Assembly (NCBI GenBank): GCA_017398125.1
Contig: JAFQHE010000064.1
Span: 1-43,118, forward strand
Origin: Bacteroidales bacterium
Lineage (GTDB): Bacteria > Bacteroidota > Bacteroidia > Bacteroidales > UBA932
Direction of reading: 5' to 3'
DNA length: 43,118 nucleotides
Shown piece by piece: positions 15,523 through 25,109 of this stretch. Position 1 is the first letter of the stretch. The number at the start of each line of letters is the position of its first letter. A program made the translations under genes and the position numbers. The notes under the pieces were generated by a model, which worked only from the letters and a program-made list of their open reading frames with translations, did no database searches and was not told where the DNA came from.

Positions 15523-16875
15523 ATGAAGAGTTATATTGAGAAGAACAAGGAGAGATTCCTGAGTGAATTGTTTGAGATTTTGAGGATACCGTCAATCAGC
15601 TCAAGTGAGGCGAACAAGGCTGATATGCAGAGATGTGCAGAAAAACTTGCAGAGCAGTTGCTTGCAGCTGGAGCAGATTCAGCTGCAGTATACCAGACTG
15701 CCGGACATCCGGTGGTTTTTGGAGAGAAGAAGGTTGATGAGAAACTGCCTACAGTTTTGGTTTACGGCCACTATGATGTGCAGCCTGTAGATCCCATTGA
15801 ATTGTGGAAATCACAGCCGTTTGAGCCTGAAATAAGGGATGGAGCAATCTATGCCCGTGGTGCGAATGATGATAAAGGCCAACTTTTTATGCATGTGAAG
15901 GCTTTTGAGTATCTTGTAAATGAGGGAAAACTTAACCATAACATCAAGTTTATTCTTGAGGGAGAGGAGGAGATAGGTTCTCCAAGTCTTGGTGCATGGG
16001 CGAAAGAGCATAAAGAGATGTTGGCATGTGATGTAATTCTTGTTTCTGATACCACAATGATTTCGGACAAAGTGCCTTCAATCAACTGCGGTATGCGTGG
16101 CCTTGCCTATGTGGAGGTTGAAGTTACAGGCCCTAACAAGGATCTTCACTCAGGCCATTATGGCGGTGCTGTATATAATCCAATCAATGCTTTGTGCAAG
16201 ATGATCGATTCATTGATTGATGATAAGGGCCATATAACCGTAAAAGGATTTTATGACAAGGTCGTTGAATTGAGCGCAGAGGAGAGGGAGATGTTTGCAC
16301 GTGCTCCATTTGATATGGAGGAGTACAAGAAGTCGCTTGATATTGATGAGGTGAAAGGTGAGGAGGGCTATTCAACACTTGAGAGGACAGCAATCAGACC
16401 TTGCCTTGATGTAAATGGAATTTGGGGCGGTTTTATTGGTGAAGGTGCAAAGACTGTGCTACCTTCAGTGGCTCATGCAAAAATATCTATGAGACTTGTT
16501 CCAAACCAGGATTGCAATGAGATTGCCAAACTGTTTGAGGAACATTTCTTGTCAATCGCGCCTAAGGGTGTAAAGGTAAGGGTCATTCCTCATCATGGTG
16601 GAAACGGATTTCTTATCCCTGTTTCATCAAATGCCTACAAGGCGGCAGCAAAGGCTATGGGAGAGGTCTATGGCATTGAGCCTGTTCCGAGCAGAGGCGG
16701 CGGAAGTATTCCAATCCTTGCAGATCTTCAGCAGATTCTCGGTGTGAATCCTCTGCTTATGGGATTCGGCCTTGAGCGTGATACCATCCACTCCCCAAAT
16801 GAGAGCTATCTGTTGGATCAGTTCTATAAGGGAATGGAATCAATTGCTTTGTTCTACAAGTATTATACAGAATAG
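15523..16875 (+). CDS. M20 family dipeptidase/metallopeptidase
   Basis: This 450-residue cytoplasmic zinc peptidase belongs to the ArgE/DapE/carnosinase-type M20 family. The metal and catalytic blocks are VYGHYDVQP, GANDDKGQ, EGEEEIGSPS and a late RGGGSIP segment with the C-terminal histidine in ERDTIHSPNES. LHSGHYGGAVYNP belongs to the dimerisation (lid) domain. It is likely a dipeptidase or general aminopeptidase; exact specificity cannot be set. It sits between clpX and pyrF with short gaps and may be cotranscribed, placing peptide trimming next to Clp proteolysis. Confidence 0.92.
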   Translation: MKSYIEKNKERFLSELFEILRIPSISSSEANKADMQRCAEKLAEQLLAAGADSAAVYQTAGHPVVFGEKKVDEKLPTVLVYGHYDVQPVDPIELWKSQPFEPEIRDGAIYARGANDDKGQLFMHVKAFEYLVNEGKLNHNIKFILEGEEEIGSPSLGAWAKEHKEMLACDVILVSDTTMISDKVPSINCGMRGLAYVEVEVTGPNKDLHSGHYGGAVYNPINALCKMIDSLIDDKGHITVKGFYDKVVELSAEEREMFARAPFDMEEYKKSLDIDEVKGEEGYSTLERTAIRPCLDVNGIWGGFIGEGAKTVLPSVAHAKISMRLVPNQDCNEIAKLFEEHFLSIAPKGVKVRVIPHHGGNGFLIPVSSNAYKAAAKAMGEVYGIEPVPSRGGGSIPILADLQQILGVNPLLMGFGLERDTIHSPNESYLLDQFYKGMESIALFYKYYTE

Positions 16876-16935
16876 AGTGAAGTAGGGGGGATCCCCTCCA
16901 ATAGAGTATGAAATAGAAAAGTTTAGAGAAAGATT

Positions 16936-17748
16936 ATGAATTATTCAGAATTATATGAGCAGATAAAGGCAAAGAAGAGTTTCTTGTGTGTCGGTTTGGA
17001 TTCTGACCCTAAATTGTTGCCTGATTGTGTAAAGGAGAAGGAGTTCCCTATTTTTGAGTTCAACAAGGCTATAGTTGATACTACTGCAAAATATGCGGTG
17101 GCATATAAGCCGAATCTTGCCTTTTATGAAGCGGAGGGCGTTTTAGGTTGGCAACAGCTTGAGATGACCGTAAAATACATAAAGGAGAAGTATCCGGAGA
17201 TTTTTATCATAGCTGATGCAAAGCGTGGTGATATTGGAAATACTGCAAACCTTTATGCGCGGGCGTTTTTTGAGAGGATCTCTTTTGATGCTGTTACACT
17301 TGCACCTTATATGGGAAGTGATTCGGTAAAACCGTTTATGGAGTATCAGGGCAAGTGGTCCATTATACTTGCACTTACATCTAACAAGAGCGCAAATGAT
17401 TTTGAGCAGCTAAAACTTGATAGTGGGGAGCCTTTATATGAGAAGGTTATCAAGGAGTCAATGACATGGGGCTCAAAAGAGAATACTATGTATGTCTTGG
17501 GGGCAACCCGTCCGGAGAAACTTAAGGTGATCAGGGAGTATTGTCCTGACCATTTCTTCCTTGTTCCTGGCGTAGGTGCCCAGGGTGGAACTGTCGAGGA
17601 TGTGGCAAAAAATGGAATGAACTCCCATTGTGGTCTTCTTGTGAACTCTTCAAGAGGTATCATTTTTGCTGACAAAACAGAAAATTTTGCCGTTGTTGCA
17701 GGCGAAAAGGCACGTGAACTTGCCGATGAGATGGCAAAATTCCTATAG
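16936..17748 (+). CDS. pyrF: Orotidine 5'-phosphate decarboxylase
   Basis: This 270-residue enzyme makes UMP from OMP in the last step of de novo pyrimidine synthesis. The active-site signature [14 protein letters not shown] carries the catalytic Asp-Lys-Asp set. [12 protein letters not shown] at the N-terminus and [12 protein letters not shown] at the phosphate-binding C-terminus match the longer, type 2 PyrF group common in Bacteroidota and Actinobacteria. A strong terminator follows 27 bases after the stop, making this the end of the transcription unit. Confidence 0.96.
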   Translation: MNYSELYEQIKAKKSFLCVGLDSDPKLLPDCVKEKEFPIFEFNKAIVDTTAKYAVAYKPNLAFYEAEGVLGWQQLEMTVKYIKEKYPEIFIIADAKRGDIGNTANLYARAFFERISFDAVTLAPYMGSDSVKPFMEYQGKWSIILALTSNKSANDFEQLKLDSGEPLYEKVIKESMTWGSKENTMYVLGATRPEKLKVIREYCPDHFFLVPGVGAQGGTVEDVAKNGMNSHCGLLVNSSRGIIFADKTENFAVVAGEKARELADEMAKFL

Positions 17749-17775
17749 TCTGAATTTGATCCCGGTAATAAAGAA

Positions 17776-17812
17776 GAGGGTAGCTGGTCTGTTCAGCTAC
17801 CCTCCTTGTTTT
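17776..17812 (+). terminator. Intrinsic terminator of pyrF
   Basis: GAGGGTAGCTG and CAGCTACCCTC form a perfect 11-bp stem around a 7-base loop, followed by CTTGTTTT. It lies between convergent pyrF and psd. Confidence 0.8.
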
Positions 17813-17859
17813 ATAGGTGCTTTTTACTTTGCACCAACTCTCTATTGACACATCGTCAT

Positions 17860-18513
17860 TTACAATTTTGCAATTATTGTTTCGCAAGCCCTGACCTTAT
17901 CGCCAACTTTCACCCTTATCTCAGAGTCAAGAGGAAGGAACAGGTCAACGCGTGATCCAAATTTGATAAAGCCTACCTGGCTGCATTGTTCAGCTCTGTT
18001 ACCGGCCTCAGCATAACATACAATCCTTCTTGCTATATAGCCGGCAATCTGTCTGAAGAAGATTGTTTTGCCCTCTTCGGTCTCCACTGCTATGCTTGTA
18101 CGCTCATTCTTCTCAGAAGCTTTGGGGTGGAATGCCACAAGATATTTTCCGTGATGATGCTTGCTGTATAGAATTTTACCGGCAACCGGATAATAGTTTA
18201 CATGCACGTTGAAAACGCTCATAAATATGGAAACCTGCATGCATCTGCCTTTTATGAACTCATTCTCTTCAACCTCCTGTACAATTACAATCTTGCCGTC
18301 GGCTGCGGCCATTACAAGATCCTTGTCCATGACAGATACCCTTTTGGGAACTCTGAAGAACCTTACGATGAAAAGGAAGAAGATGACTCCAATGCCGGTG
18401 GCAATCTGTGAGCCAGTTCCCCATCCGAAGAGTAGAATGATACATAAAACAATTGCGGCTACAAGAAGAAAAGAGTTCCTTATGATGCCGTATCCTTCTT
18501 TATGAATTCGCAT
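17860..18513 (-). CDS. psd: Phosphatidylserine decarboxylase proenzyme
   Basis: This 217-residue inner-membrane enzyme converts phosphatidylserine to phosphatidylethanolamine. It is the short Psd type. The proenzyme self-cleaves at the Gly-Ser of FIKFGSRVD to form the pyruvoyl cofactor. HVNYYPVAGKI and HPKASEKNERTS are the other conserved blocks. Two hydrophobic segments occupy about residues 13-50. It starts 16 bases after the cdsA stop, so the two phospholipid genes form one unit: CdsA makes CDP-diacylglycerol, the precursor of phosphatidylserine. Confidence 0.95.
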   Translation of the reverse strand: MRIHKEGYGIIRNSFLLVAAIVLCIILLFGWGTGSQIATGIGVIFFLFIVRFFRVPKRVSVMDKDLVMAAADGKIVIVQEVEENEFIKGRCMQVSIFMSVFNVHVNYYPVAGKILYSKHHHGKYLVAFHPKASEKNERTSIAVETEEGKTIFFRQIAGYIARRIVCYAEAGNRAEQCSQVGFIKFGSRVDLFLPLDSEIRVKVGDKVRACETIIAKL

Positions 18514-18529
18514 TTGACTATTGTAGGTA

Positions 18530-19441
18530 TTAGTTTAGTATAAAAAAGTACAAGTAAATTACAGCGGCGGGAAATGCCAATAATGCCCCATCAAATCTGT
18601 CAAGCATTCCTCCGTGTCCAGGCATTATGCGTCCGGAGTCCTTAACTCCGAAGTTACGCTTGAATTGGGACTCTATCAAGTCTCCCCAAACGCCAAAGAT
18701 ACAAATAATAATCGCAAGTCCAATAGTCCCTATTATACTAATTTGCTCAAACAGTATATTTCTGATTGCCAGTGCTGCCAAAATAGTACATACAAGGCCG
18801 CCCCAGAAACCCACCCATGATTTTTTTGGTGAAATTGAAGGGAAGAGTTTGCTGCCATATTTTTGTCCGATGGCTGTGCCAAGACAATATGCTCCCACAT
18901 CATTGGCCCATAAAAGTATCAGCATGCCAAGCAGAATTTCGCCTGAATAGGTTAAAGGGGTATCGATTGTGGCTGATTCTCCGGCTGCACCCTCCAGAAC
19001 AATGAAGTTGCAGAGACTCATAGGAACAGCAATATAGAGTATGGCAGTCACAGCAAAAGGAATAAATTCATATCCATTGTTCATACGCACCTCAACTCCA
19101 TCTTTACCAACTTCCCTTTTGTGGATATTGAACTCACCGGTGTAGAGGTTGGCTATAAATATTGCCATTACAGGAATCAGGGAGAAGAGCAGAATGGCAG
19201 GGGATATTCCATATCTTACTGAGACAAGCAACAACAGAAAGAAGGATACTCCTGCTAAAACGGCCATTCCCTTCTGCAGAGGATATTTTTTGCCGATACT
19301 TATATTCAGGAATTCATTCATCATTGCTGCAATAATCACTATCATTATAGTAGAATACGATTGTGTGTTCCATAGGAAACACACAATCATAATAATTCCA
19401 AAAATAACTCCGCTTGCAGTGCGGATCAGAAAGTTTTTCAT
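18530..19441 (-). CDS. cdsA: Phosphatidate cytidylyltransferase
   Basis: This 303-residue polytopic enzyme makes CDP-diacylglycerol from phosphatidate and CTP. The diagnostic C-terminal signature is present in two parts, SPKKSWVGFWGG and KDSGRIMPGHGGMLDRFDG, with the catalytic metal-binding aspartates. About eight transmembrane helices are apparent. It lies 30 bases downstream of ftsH and 16 upstream of psd, in a run rsfS-ftsH-cdsA-psd that I recognise as common in Bacteroidales. Confidence 0.96.
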   Translation of the reverse strand: MKNFLIRTASGVIFGIIMIVCFLWNTQSYSTIMIVIIAAMMNEFLNISIGKKYPLQKGMAVLAGVSFFLLLLVSVRYGISPAILLFSLIPVMAIFIANLYTGEFNIHKREVGKDGVEVRMNNGYEFIPFAVTAILYIAVPMSLCNFIVLEGAAGESATIDTPLTYSGEILLGMLILLWANDVGAYCLGTAIGQKYGSKLFPSISPKKSWVGFWGGLVCTILAALAIRNILFEQISIIGTIGLAIIICIFGVWGDLIESQFKRNFGVKDSGRIMPGHGGMLDRFDGALLAFPAAVIYLYFFILN

Positions 19442-19471
19442 CTCTTTCAGGTATCGGTTTTTCTGCAGTTA

Positions 19472-21487
19472 TTACTCTTCTGTCTCTCTATTTTGCTCTA
19501 TTGACGTACCAGATTCAGTTGAAGTGCTCTGTTCAGCCGGAGTTGTCTGCTCCTGCATCTGTTCACCATCCTTTTTTGGACGCGCTCCAAAGATCCTCTC
19601 CATATCTTCCGTGAAGATAACCTCCCTTGAAAGCAGCAGCTCTGCAAGCTGGGTAAAACCATCCATATTTGCTTTAAGTACCTCTATAGCCTGAGTATGA
19701 GCCTTGTCAATTAAAATTTTAACTTCGGCATCAATCAGTTCGGCAGTCCTTTCACTATATGGTTTATTGAAGTTGTACCCAGAATCCTGGGAGTCATAAA
19801 AGGAGATATGACCTACCTTCTCACTCATTCCAAAGTAGCTGACCATTGCATATGCCTGCTTGGTAATCTTTTCAAGGTCCGACAATGCACCGGTTGAGAT
19901 TTTGCCGTTGATAATCTCTTCAGCGGCACGTCCACCCATTGTGGCAGCCATCTCATCCATCATCTGTTCTGTAGTTGTAATCTGTCTCTCTTCAGGAAGG
20001 TACCATGCTGCACCCAAAGCCCTGCCTCTCGGTATGATTGTCACTTTGAGTAGCGGATTGGCATTCGGTAACAGCCAACTTACAGTGGCGTGTCCTGCCT
20101 CGTGGTAGGCAATGGTTTTCTTCTCCTGAGGTGTAATGATTTTGCTACGCTTCTCAAGTCCGCCTACAATCCTGTCTATCGCGTCAAGGAAATCCTGCTT
20201 TTCAACATACTCCTTGTTCTTTCTTGCCGCAATGAGGGCGGCCTCATTGCAGACATTTGCAATATCTGCACCTGAGAATCCCGGAGTCTGTTTCGAAAGG
20301 AATGACTTGTCAAGATTCTTGTCAAGTTTCAACTTTTTGAGGTGAACCTCAAAAATCTCCTCACGCTCCTTAAGCTCCGGCAAATCCACATGAATCTGAC
20401 GGTCAAACCTGCCGGCACGCATCAAGGCCTTGTCAAGAATATCTGCTCTATTTGTTGCTGCAAGAATAATTACTCCTGAGTTTGTACCAAAACCATCCAT
20501 CTCTGTAAGTAGCTGGTTAAGGGTATTCTCCCTCTCGTCATTTGATGAAAATCCTCCATTCTTGCTGCGGGCCCTACCCACTGCATCAATCTCATCAATG
20601 AAAACAATGCAAGGGGCCTTTTCTTTGGCCTGTTTGAACAGATCCCTTACCCTTGACGCTCCAACTCCCACAAACATCTCCACAAAGTCTGAACCTGAGA
20701 TTGAGAAGAATGGAACATCAGCTTCACCTGCAACAGCCTTGGCCAACAGTGTCTTTCCAGTACCCGGAGGGCCTACCAAAAGTGCTCCTTTAGGTATTTT
20801 GCCTCCTAAAGTTGTATACTTCTTTGGATTCTTAAGGAAATCAACAATCTCCATTACCTCAACTTTTGCCTCTTCAAGACCAGCCACATCCTTGAATGTA
20901 ACTTTTGTGTTATTGTCTTTGTCAAAAAGTTTTGCCTGAGATTTTCCGACATTGAAAATTCCTCCACCGCCGGCTCCACCGCCCATTCCTTTTGACATTC
21001 TCCTGATCATGAAGAACCACAATGCAAGGATCAACAGAGGAAATATCAGCCAGTCAATGATTCTGAAATAGTTGGTCTTCTCCTCTGTCTCTATCTCAAA
21101 TCTCTTCTCTTGCGGCAGCTGTGCCCTTGCCTCCTCCAATTGGGTCTCAGAGTCAAAATTTCCTGAAACTATAAAATAGAAATGGGGAGAATATTTTGGT
21201 TCTCTTCCTCCAAAGAGATTCTTATATTTTCCAAGGCTGTCTTTTTTGATTGTAACCTCAGCCTTGTTGGCATTAGTTATGAATTTGACCTTCTCCACAT
21301 CACCCTGGGGAATCATCTCCTCTTTAACCTTGTACCACTCTGTCTTAAGTGGATCCCCCCCCTGGTATCCTACAAAATACATATAGGCTATCAGTCCCAA
21401 CAACGGAAGGTAAATCCACATTACATTAAATTTGGGCGGTTTTACTTTCTGGTTTGGGCTCTTCCTGTTCTCTTTTTGTGTCTGCAT
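19472..21487 (-). CDS. ftsH: ATP-dependent zinc metalloprotease FtsH
   Basis: This 671-residue membrane AAA+ protease degrades misassembled membrane proteins and short-lived regulators. Two transmembrane segments lie near residues 23-42 and 133-155, enclosing a periplasmic domain. Walker A is GPPGTGKT, Walker B is [10 protein letters not shown], and the SRH is in ATNRADILDKALMRAGRFDR. The zinc site is HEAGH with a downstream aspartate. A glycine-rich stretch (KGMGGGAGGGG) links membrane and AAA domains. The C-terminal 30 residues are Gln/Thr/Ser/Glu-rich low complexity. It lies 19 bases after rsfS. Confidence 0.97.
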   Translation of the reverse strand: MQTQKENRKSPNQKVKPPKFNVMWIYLPLLGLIAYMYFVGYQGGDPLKTEWYKVKEEMIPQGDVEKVKFITNANKAEVTIKKDSLGKYKNLFGGREPKYSPHFYFIVSGNFDSETQLEEARAQLPQEKRFEIETEEKTNYFRIIDWLIFPLLILALWFFMIRRMSKGMGGGAGGGGIFNVGKSQAKLFDKDNNTKVTFKDVAGLEEAKVEVMEIVDFLKNPKKYTTLGGKIPKGALLVGPPGTGKTLLAKAVAGEADVPFFSISGSDFVEMFVGVGASRVRDLFKQAKEKAPCIVFIDEIDAVGRARSKNGGFSSNDERENTLNQLLTEMDGFGTNSGVIILAATNRADILDKALMRAGRFDRQIHVDLPELKEREEIFEVHLKKLKLDKNLDKSFLSKQTPGFSGADIANVCNEAALIAARKNKEYVEKQDFLDAIDRIVGGLEKRSKIITPQEKKTIAYHEAGHATVSWLLPNANPLLKVTIIPRGRALGAAWYLPEERQITTTEQMMDEMAATMGGRAAEEIINGKISTGALSDLEKITKQAYAMVSYFGMSEKVGHISFYDSQDSGYNFNKPYSERTAELIDAEVKILIDKAHTQAIEVLKANMDGFTQLAELLLSREVIFTEDMERIFGARPKKDGEQMQEQTTPAEQSTSTESGTSIEQNRETEE

Positions 21488-21506
21488 AATAAACTCCTGA
21501 AACTCC

Positions 21507-21989
21507 TTACTCTTCGTCGTATTTTGTTATTTTTGCGTCTGCCCACAAATCCTCAAGGCGGTAGAATTCCCTGTACTCTGTCTGGAATATATGTACAACA
21601 ATGTTTGAGAAGTCAAGTATAATCCAGAAGGCATTCTCCTTACCCTGCATCCTCATCACTTTTCTGTTGCATTTTACAATCATCTCCTCCTCAACATTGT
21701 CTGCGATGGCAATAACATTTGGTGTTGAATCTGCATTGCAAATTACAAAATAGTCACAGATGCTTGTACCAATCTCCCTAAGATCCATCGAGCATACATT
21801 CTTGGCTTTTTTGTCAAGCATTGCCTCTACAATTGTTCTTACCTCAAATGCATCAGTATCAATAATTTTAATTGTATTCTCCTCTTGTGGTACAATCTCC
21901 TTTACTGCTTTCTTTCTTGTTGTACCCTTTTTTTCTGTGCTTTTGACAGCTGTCTTCTTTACAGCTGCAGTCTCTTTTTTTGTAGCCAC
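21507..21989 (-). CDS. rsfS: Ribosomal silencing factor RsfS with basic N-terminal extension
   Basis: This 160-residue protein is RsfS (Iojap family), which binds ribosomal protein uL14 and blocks subunit joining in starvation. The conserved core (about residues 47-160) has DKKAKNVCSMDLREIG, CDYFVICNADS and WIILDFSNIVVHIF followed by REFYRLEDLWADA. The start codon is GTG at 21987-21989; no in-frame ATG exists before an upstream stop. This adds about 45 residues rich in Lys, Thr and Ala (KKETAAVKKTAVKSTEKK) ahead of the core. The extension may contact rRNA or be disordered; this is inference. It is first in the rsfS-ftsH-cdsA-psd run. Confidence 0.92.
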   Translation of the reverse strand: MATKKETAAVKKTAVKSTEKKGTTRKKAVKEIVPQEENTIKIIDTDAFEVRTIVEAMLDKKAKNVCSMDLREIGTSICDYFVICNADSTPNVIAIADNVEEEMIVKCNRKVMRMQGKENAFWIILDFSNIVVHIFQTEYREFYRLEDLWADAKITKYDEE

Positions 21990-22064
21990 TATGATATAAT
22001 TTGTTAAAAGTTATTAAGAATCCCTATTTTTGTAGCGACAAAGCATTTGTCACCAACAATCCTA

Positions 22065-22072
22065 CAAATATA
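22065..22072 (-). promoter_or_regulatory. Putative -7 box of the rsfS-ftsH-cdsA-psd operon
   Basis: The minus strand reads TATATTTG, matching TAnnTTTG, about 75 bases ahead of the rsfS GTG. It lies in the divergent space with birA. No clean -33 is seen. Confidence 0.4.
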
Positions 22073-22098
22073 CTGCAAATTTTTAGCCAATACATCAG

Positions 22099-22878
22099 AT
22101 GTACGAAAAACTTGACATAAAATGGTATACTACCATAGATTCGACCAATATGCAAGCAGAAAGGGAGATTGCTACTGCAGAGGAGGGAACCGTATGGGTG
22201 GCTGATTTTCAGACATCTGGCAGAGGTCAAAGGGGTAATGTATGGGAGAGCTCGAAGTGTTCAAATCTTATGTTTACCATTCTTCTGAAGCCGGATTTCC
22301 TTTTGGCACAGGATCAGTTCATAGTTTCTCAAACAGTGGCCTTGGCTGTTGTCAATTATCTGAAAAATAAGGGATTGAGTCCAAAAATCAAATGGCCAAA
22401 CGATATTTATTGTGGCGATAGAAAAATTTGCGGTATACTCATAGAGAATTCAGTCTCAGGTGCCAATTTGTCAGCAAGTATAGTAGGGATTGGGATAAAT
22501 GTAAACCAGACCCGCTTCGATTCTGATGCCCCAAATCCAACATCACTATTGCTTGAGTCAAATAAACTTCTGCCCGGTGATTACACAAATTTGAAGGAGT
22601 ACGACCGTAAGGAGGAGTTGTGGGCCATTCTTGAAGAGATAACAAGATTGTATGAGCTGCTTGTTCAGGGCGGTTGTGAGAGTATAAGGGCTGAATACCT
22701 TCAGGCAATGTACAGAAGAGACGGGTACTATAAATTCAAAGATCTCCGGCAGGGGAGCGAAGGTGAGGTGTTTGAAGCCAAAATTATTGCTCCCGACAGA
22801 TACGGCTGCCTCATCCTTGAGCGGAGGAACGGTACACGCCACAATTACTCATTTCAGGAGATAAGATATATCATTTGA
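22099..22878 (+). CDS. birA: Biotin--[acetyl-CoA-carboxylase] ligase
   Basis: This 259-residue enzyme activates biotin with ATP and transfers it to the biotin carboxyl carrier protein. The biotinyl-AMP-binding loop is GRGQRGNVWES, and KWPNDIYCGDRKICGILIE carries the catalytic lysine. GIGINVNQ is a further conserved block. There is no N-terminal helix-turn-helix, so it is the monofunctional type that does not act as a repressor. It is divergent from rsfS and convergent with rpe. Confidence 0.95.
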   Translation: MYEKLDIKWYTTIDSTNMQAEREIATAEEGTVWVADFQTSGRGQRGNVWESSKCSNLMFTILLKPDFLLAQDQFIVSQTVALAVVNYLKNKGLSPKIKWPNDIYCGDRKICGILIENSVSGANLSASIVGIGINVNQTRFDSDAPNPTSLLLESNKLLPGDYTNLKEYDRKEELWAILEEITRLYELLVQGGCESIRAEYLQAMYRRDGYYKFKDLRQGSEGEVFEAKIIAPDRYGCLILERRNGTRHNYSFQEIRYII

Positions 22879-22896
22879 TGGAATCGGTAAAAAGGA

Positions 22897-22940
22897 AGAC
22901 TCCCACTGTCAGACGGCAAATGGGAGTCTCTCTCTTTTTC
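22897..22940. terminator. Shared terminator between convergent birA and rpe
   Basis: AGACTCCCA and TGGGAGTCT form a 9-bp perfect stem with a 15-base loop. The plus strand continues CTCTCTTTTTC, and the minus strand continues TCCTTTTT. Both directions have T-tracts, so it probably serves both genes. Confidence 0.8.
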
Positions 22941-22963
22941 TGGTATGGGATGACTTATAGAAA

Positions 22964-23611
22964 TCAGCCCTTAATAAGTTTGACTGCTTCTGTAGGGTCT
23001 GCAGCTCCAAATACAGCACTTCCCGCAACAAGTACATCGGCTCCTGCCTCTGCAAGCATAGCGGCATTCTTGGTGGTTACGCCACCATCAACCTCAATGA
23101 GACAGTTGCAGTTATTCTTAACGATCATCTCTTTAAGGCGTTTTACCTTTTCTGTAGAGTGTTCTATAAATGACTGGCCTCCAAACCCCGGATTTACTGA
23201 CATAAGGCATACGAAATCAAGGTCACACAAAATATCTTCAAGCAAAGATACCGGAGTGTGCGGATTCAGGGCAACACCTGCCTTCATCCCAAGATTGTGT
23301 ATTGCCTGAATGGTTCTGTGAAGATGGGTACATGCTTCGTAGTGGACGCTCAACCACTCAACTCCCATATCCTTGAATTGTGAAAGGTATCTGTCGGGAT
23401 CTACAATCATAAGGTGGGCATCCATAGGTTTTTTTGCTCTCTTGGCTATTGCCTTCACAACAGGGAATCCGTACGATATGTTAGGTACAAATACGCCATC
23501 CATAATATCAAGGTGGAACCATCCTGCTTCAGACTGGTTTACCATCTCCACATCCTTGTCAAGGTTGCCGAAATCTGCCGACAACATCGATGGGGCAACA
23601 ATTATACTCAT
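22964..23611 (-). CDS. rpe: Ribulose-phosphate 3-epimerase
   Basis: This 215-residue TIM-barrel enzyme interconverts ribulose 5-phosphate and xylulose 5-phosphate in the pentose phosphate pathway. APSMLSADF, HLDIMDGVFVPNI, DAHLMIVDP, MSVNPGFGGQSF and EVDGGV are the canonical catalytic and metal-binding blocks. The frame opens at a TTG at 23617, but ATG at 23611 gives the standard MSIIVAPS start. pepD ends 12 bases upstream, so the two may be cotranscribed. Confidence 0.95.
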   Translation of the reverse strand: MSIIVAPSMLSADFGNLDKDVEMVNQSEAGWFHLDIMDGVFVPNISYGFPVVKAIAKRAKKPMDAHLMIVDPDRYLSQFKDMGVEWLSVHYEACTHLHRTIQAIHNLGMKAGVALNPHTPVSLLEDILCDLDFVCLMSVNPGFGGQSFIEHSTEKVKRLKEMIVKNNCNCLIEVDGGVTTKNAAMLAEAGADVLVAGSAVFGAADPTEAVKLIKG

Positions 23612-23623
23612 AGTCAAGTTCTG

Positions 23624-25093
23624 TTATTTAAGGTTAATAAGAATCTCTTCAAGCAATTTCCTGAATTTGTCCAATGATGCAAGTTCAAGACGCTCTCCCG
23701 GAGCATGCACACCACGTAGGGTAGGACCGAAGGAGATCATATCAAGGTTAGGATAGATGTCAAGGAACAGACCGCATTCAAGGCCGGCATGGATGGCCCT
23801 TACTACCGGATCTGTATTGAACAGCCTTTTGTATGCAGCCTTTGAAACTTCAAGAAGTGGAGAGTCAAGTTTAGGTTGCCAGCCTGGATATTCATCATTG
23901 TGCTTAACAACTGCACCGGCAAGTGCAAAACATGCCTCAACCTGCTCTGCTGCAGAGAAACGGCAACTGTTTACGGAACTTCTCTGGCTTGTGCCTACTC
24001 TGATGATATTCTTAGGCATCATCTTTACAGATGCAAGGTTTGTAGAGGTCTCTACAAGTCCGGGAATATCCTGACTCATTGCAAGTACTCCGTGAGGTGC
24101 GCAGTAGAGTGAGTAGACAAGTGATGCAGCTGTGGTAGGGTCTATTGCCTTTTTAGGTGTACCCATTTTTTTGCCACTCTTGACATCAAGTATTCCGACC
24201 TCTCCTGCTGTGCCGTCAATATCCTTGTCGCTATATTTGTACTCCTCCTTTATCTCTGCAAGAAGGTTGTTGAAAATCTTCATGATTGAATTCTTGTCCC
24301 TTTTCTGGAAACCAATTACTGCATAGGCTTCGCGGGCAATGGCATTTCTCTTGTTGCCTCCATCAATTTCATATAGCTCAATGTTGTGTTTGTAGTAGAC
24401 TCTGTAGAGGAATCTCGAAAGAATCTTAACGGCATTGGCCCTGTGTTTGTCTATGTCATCACCACTGTGACCGCCCTGGCCGCCAAAGAACTTGAATTCG
24501 CATTTTATGAACTCATCAGTAGCGGGAACAGTCATATACTTGAATTCTGCGGTAGTATCAACTCCGCCTGCACAGCCGATAAAGAGTTCACCCTCATCTT
24601 CGGAGTCGAGGTTTATCAGCAAATTTCCGGTAATGAATCCAGGTTTTAGGGATTTCGCACCTGTCAATCCAGTCTCCTCAGAGGTTGTGAATAGGGCCTC
24701 AATCTTGCCATGTGCAAGAGAGTCATCCTCAAGGGCTGCCAGTTGGGCAGCTATGCCGATTCCGCAATCGGCTCCAAGTGTGGTATCTTTTGCGATCAGC
24801 CAGCCATTCTCTTCAACTGCAATAATCGGGTCTTTTGCAAAGTCATGCTGCACGCCTGCATTTTTTTCACAAACCATATCAGAGTGGCTCTGGAGAACTA
24901 CTGTAGGGGCATTCTCATATCCGGCTGACGCCTCTTTGGTAATAAGCACGTTGCCGGCCTCATCGGTCTTGCATTCCAGATTATGCTCTTTGGCCCAGTT
25001 TTGAAGATATGCTATAATCAACTCCTCATGTCCGCTCTCTCTCGGAATTGTGAGTATCTCCTTGAAAATTTCAAGTATTCTTTCAGTTGTCAT
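23624..25093 (-). CDS. pepD: Aminoacyl-histidine dipeptidase (beta-Ala-His dipeptidase, M20C)
   Basis: This 489-residue cytoplasmic zinc dipeptidase matches PepD/peptidase family M20C. The metal-binding blocks are VLQSHSDMVCEKN, DTTLGADCGIG and FTTSEETGLTGAK. The lid-domain block is GGQGGHSGDDI. It cleaves dipeptides, classically with C-terminal histidine. Together with the M20 protein at 15.5 kb, this is the second M20 peptidase in the window. Two tandem -7-like boxes precede the start. Confidence 0.93.
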   Translation of the reverse strand: MTTERILEIFKEILTIPRESGHEELIIAYLQNWAKEHNLECKTDEAGNVLITKEASAGYENAPTVVLQSHSDMVCEKNAGVQHDFAKDPIIAVEENGWLIAKDTTLGADCGIGIAAQLAALEDDSLAHGKIEALFTTSEETGLTGAKSLKPGFITGNLLINLDSEDEGELFIGCAGGVDTTAEFKYMTVPATDEFIKCEFKFFGGQGGHSGDDIDKHRANAVKILSRFLYRVYYKHNIELYEIDGGNKRNAIAREAYAVIGFQKRDKNSIMKIFNNLLAEIKEEYKYSDKDIDGTAGEVGILDVKSGKKMGTPKKAIDPTTAASLVYSLYCAPHGVLAMSQDIPGLVETSTNLASVKMMPKNIIRVGTSQRSSVNSCRFSAAEQVEACFALAGAVVKHNDEYPGWQPKLDSPLLEVSKAAYKRLFNTDPVVRAIHAGLECGLFLDIYPNLDMISFGPTLRGVHAPGERLELASLDKFRKLLEEILINLK

Positions 25094-25109
25094 ATTGAAA
25101 CGTTTTATA

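Noticed and set aside
16885-16905. GGGGATCCCC palindrome ahead of pyrF as a regulator site
   Set aside because: It is short, G/C-run driven and isolated; there is no supporting repeat or promoter geometry.
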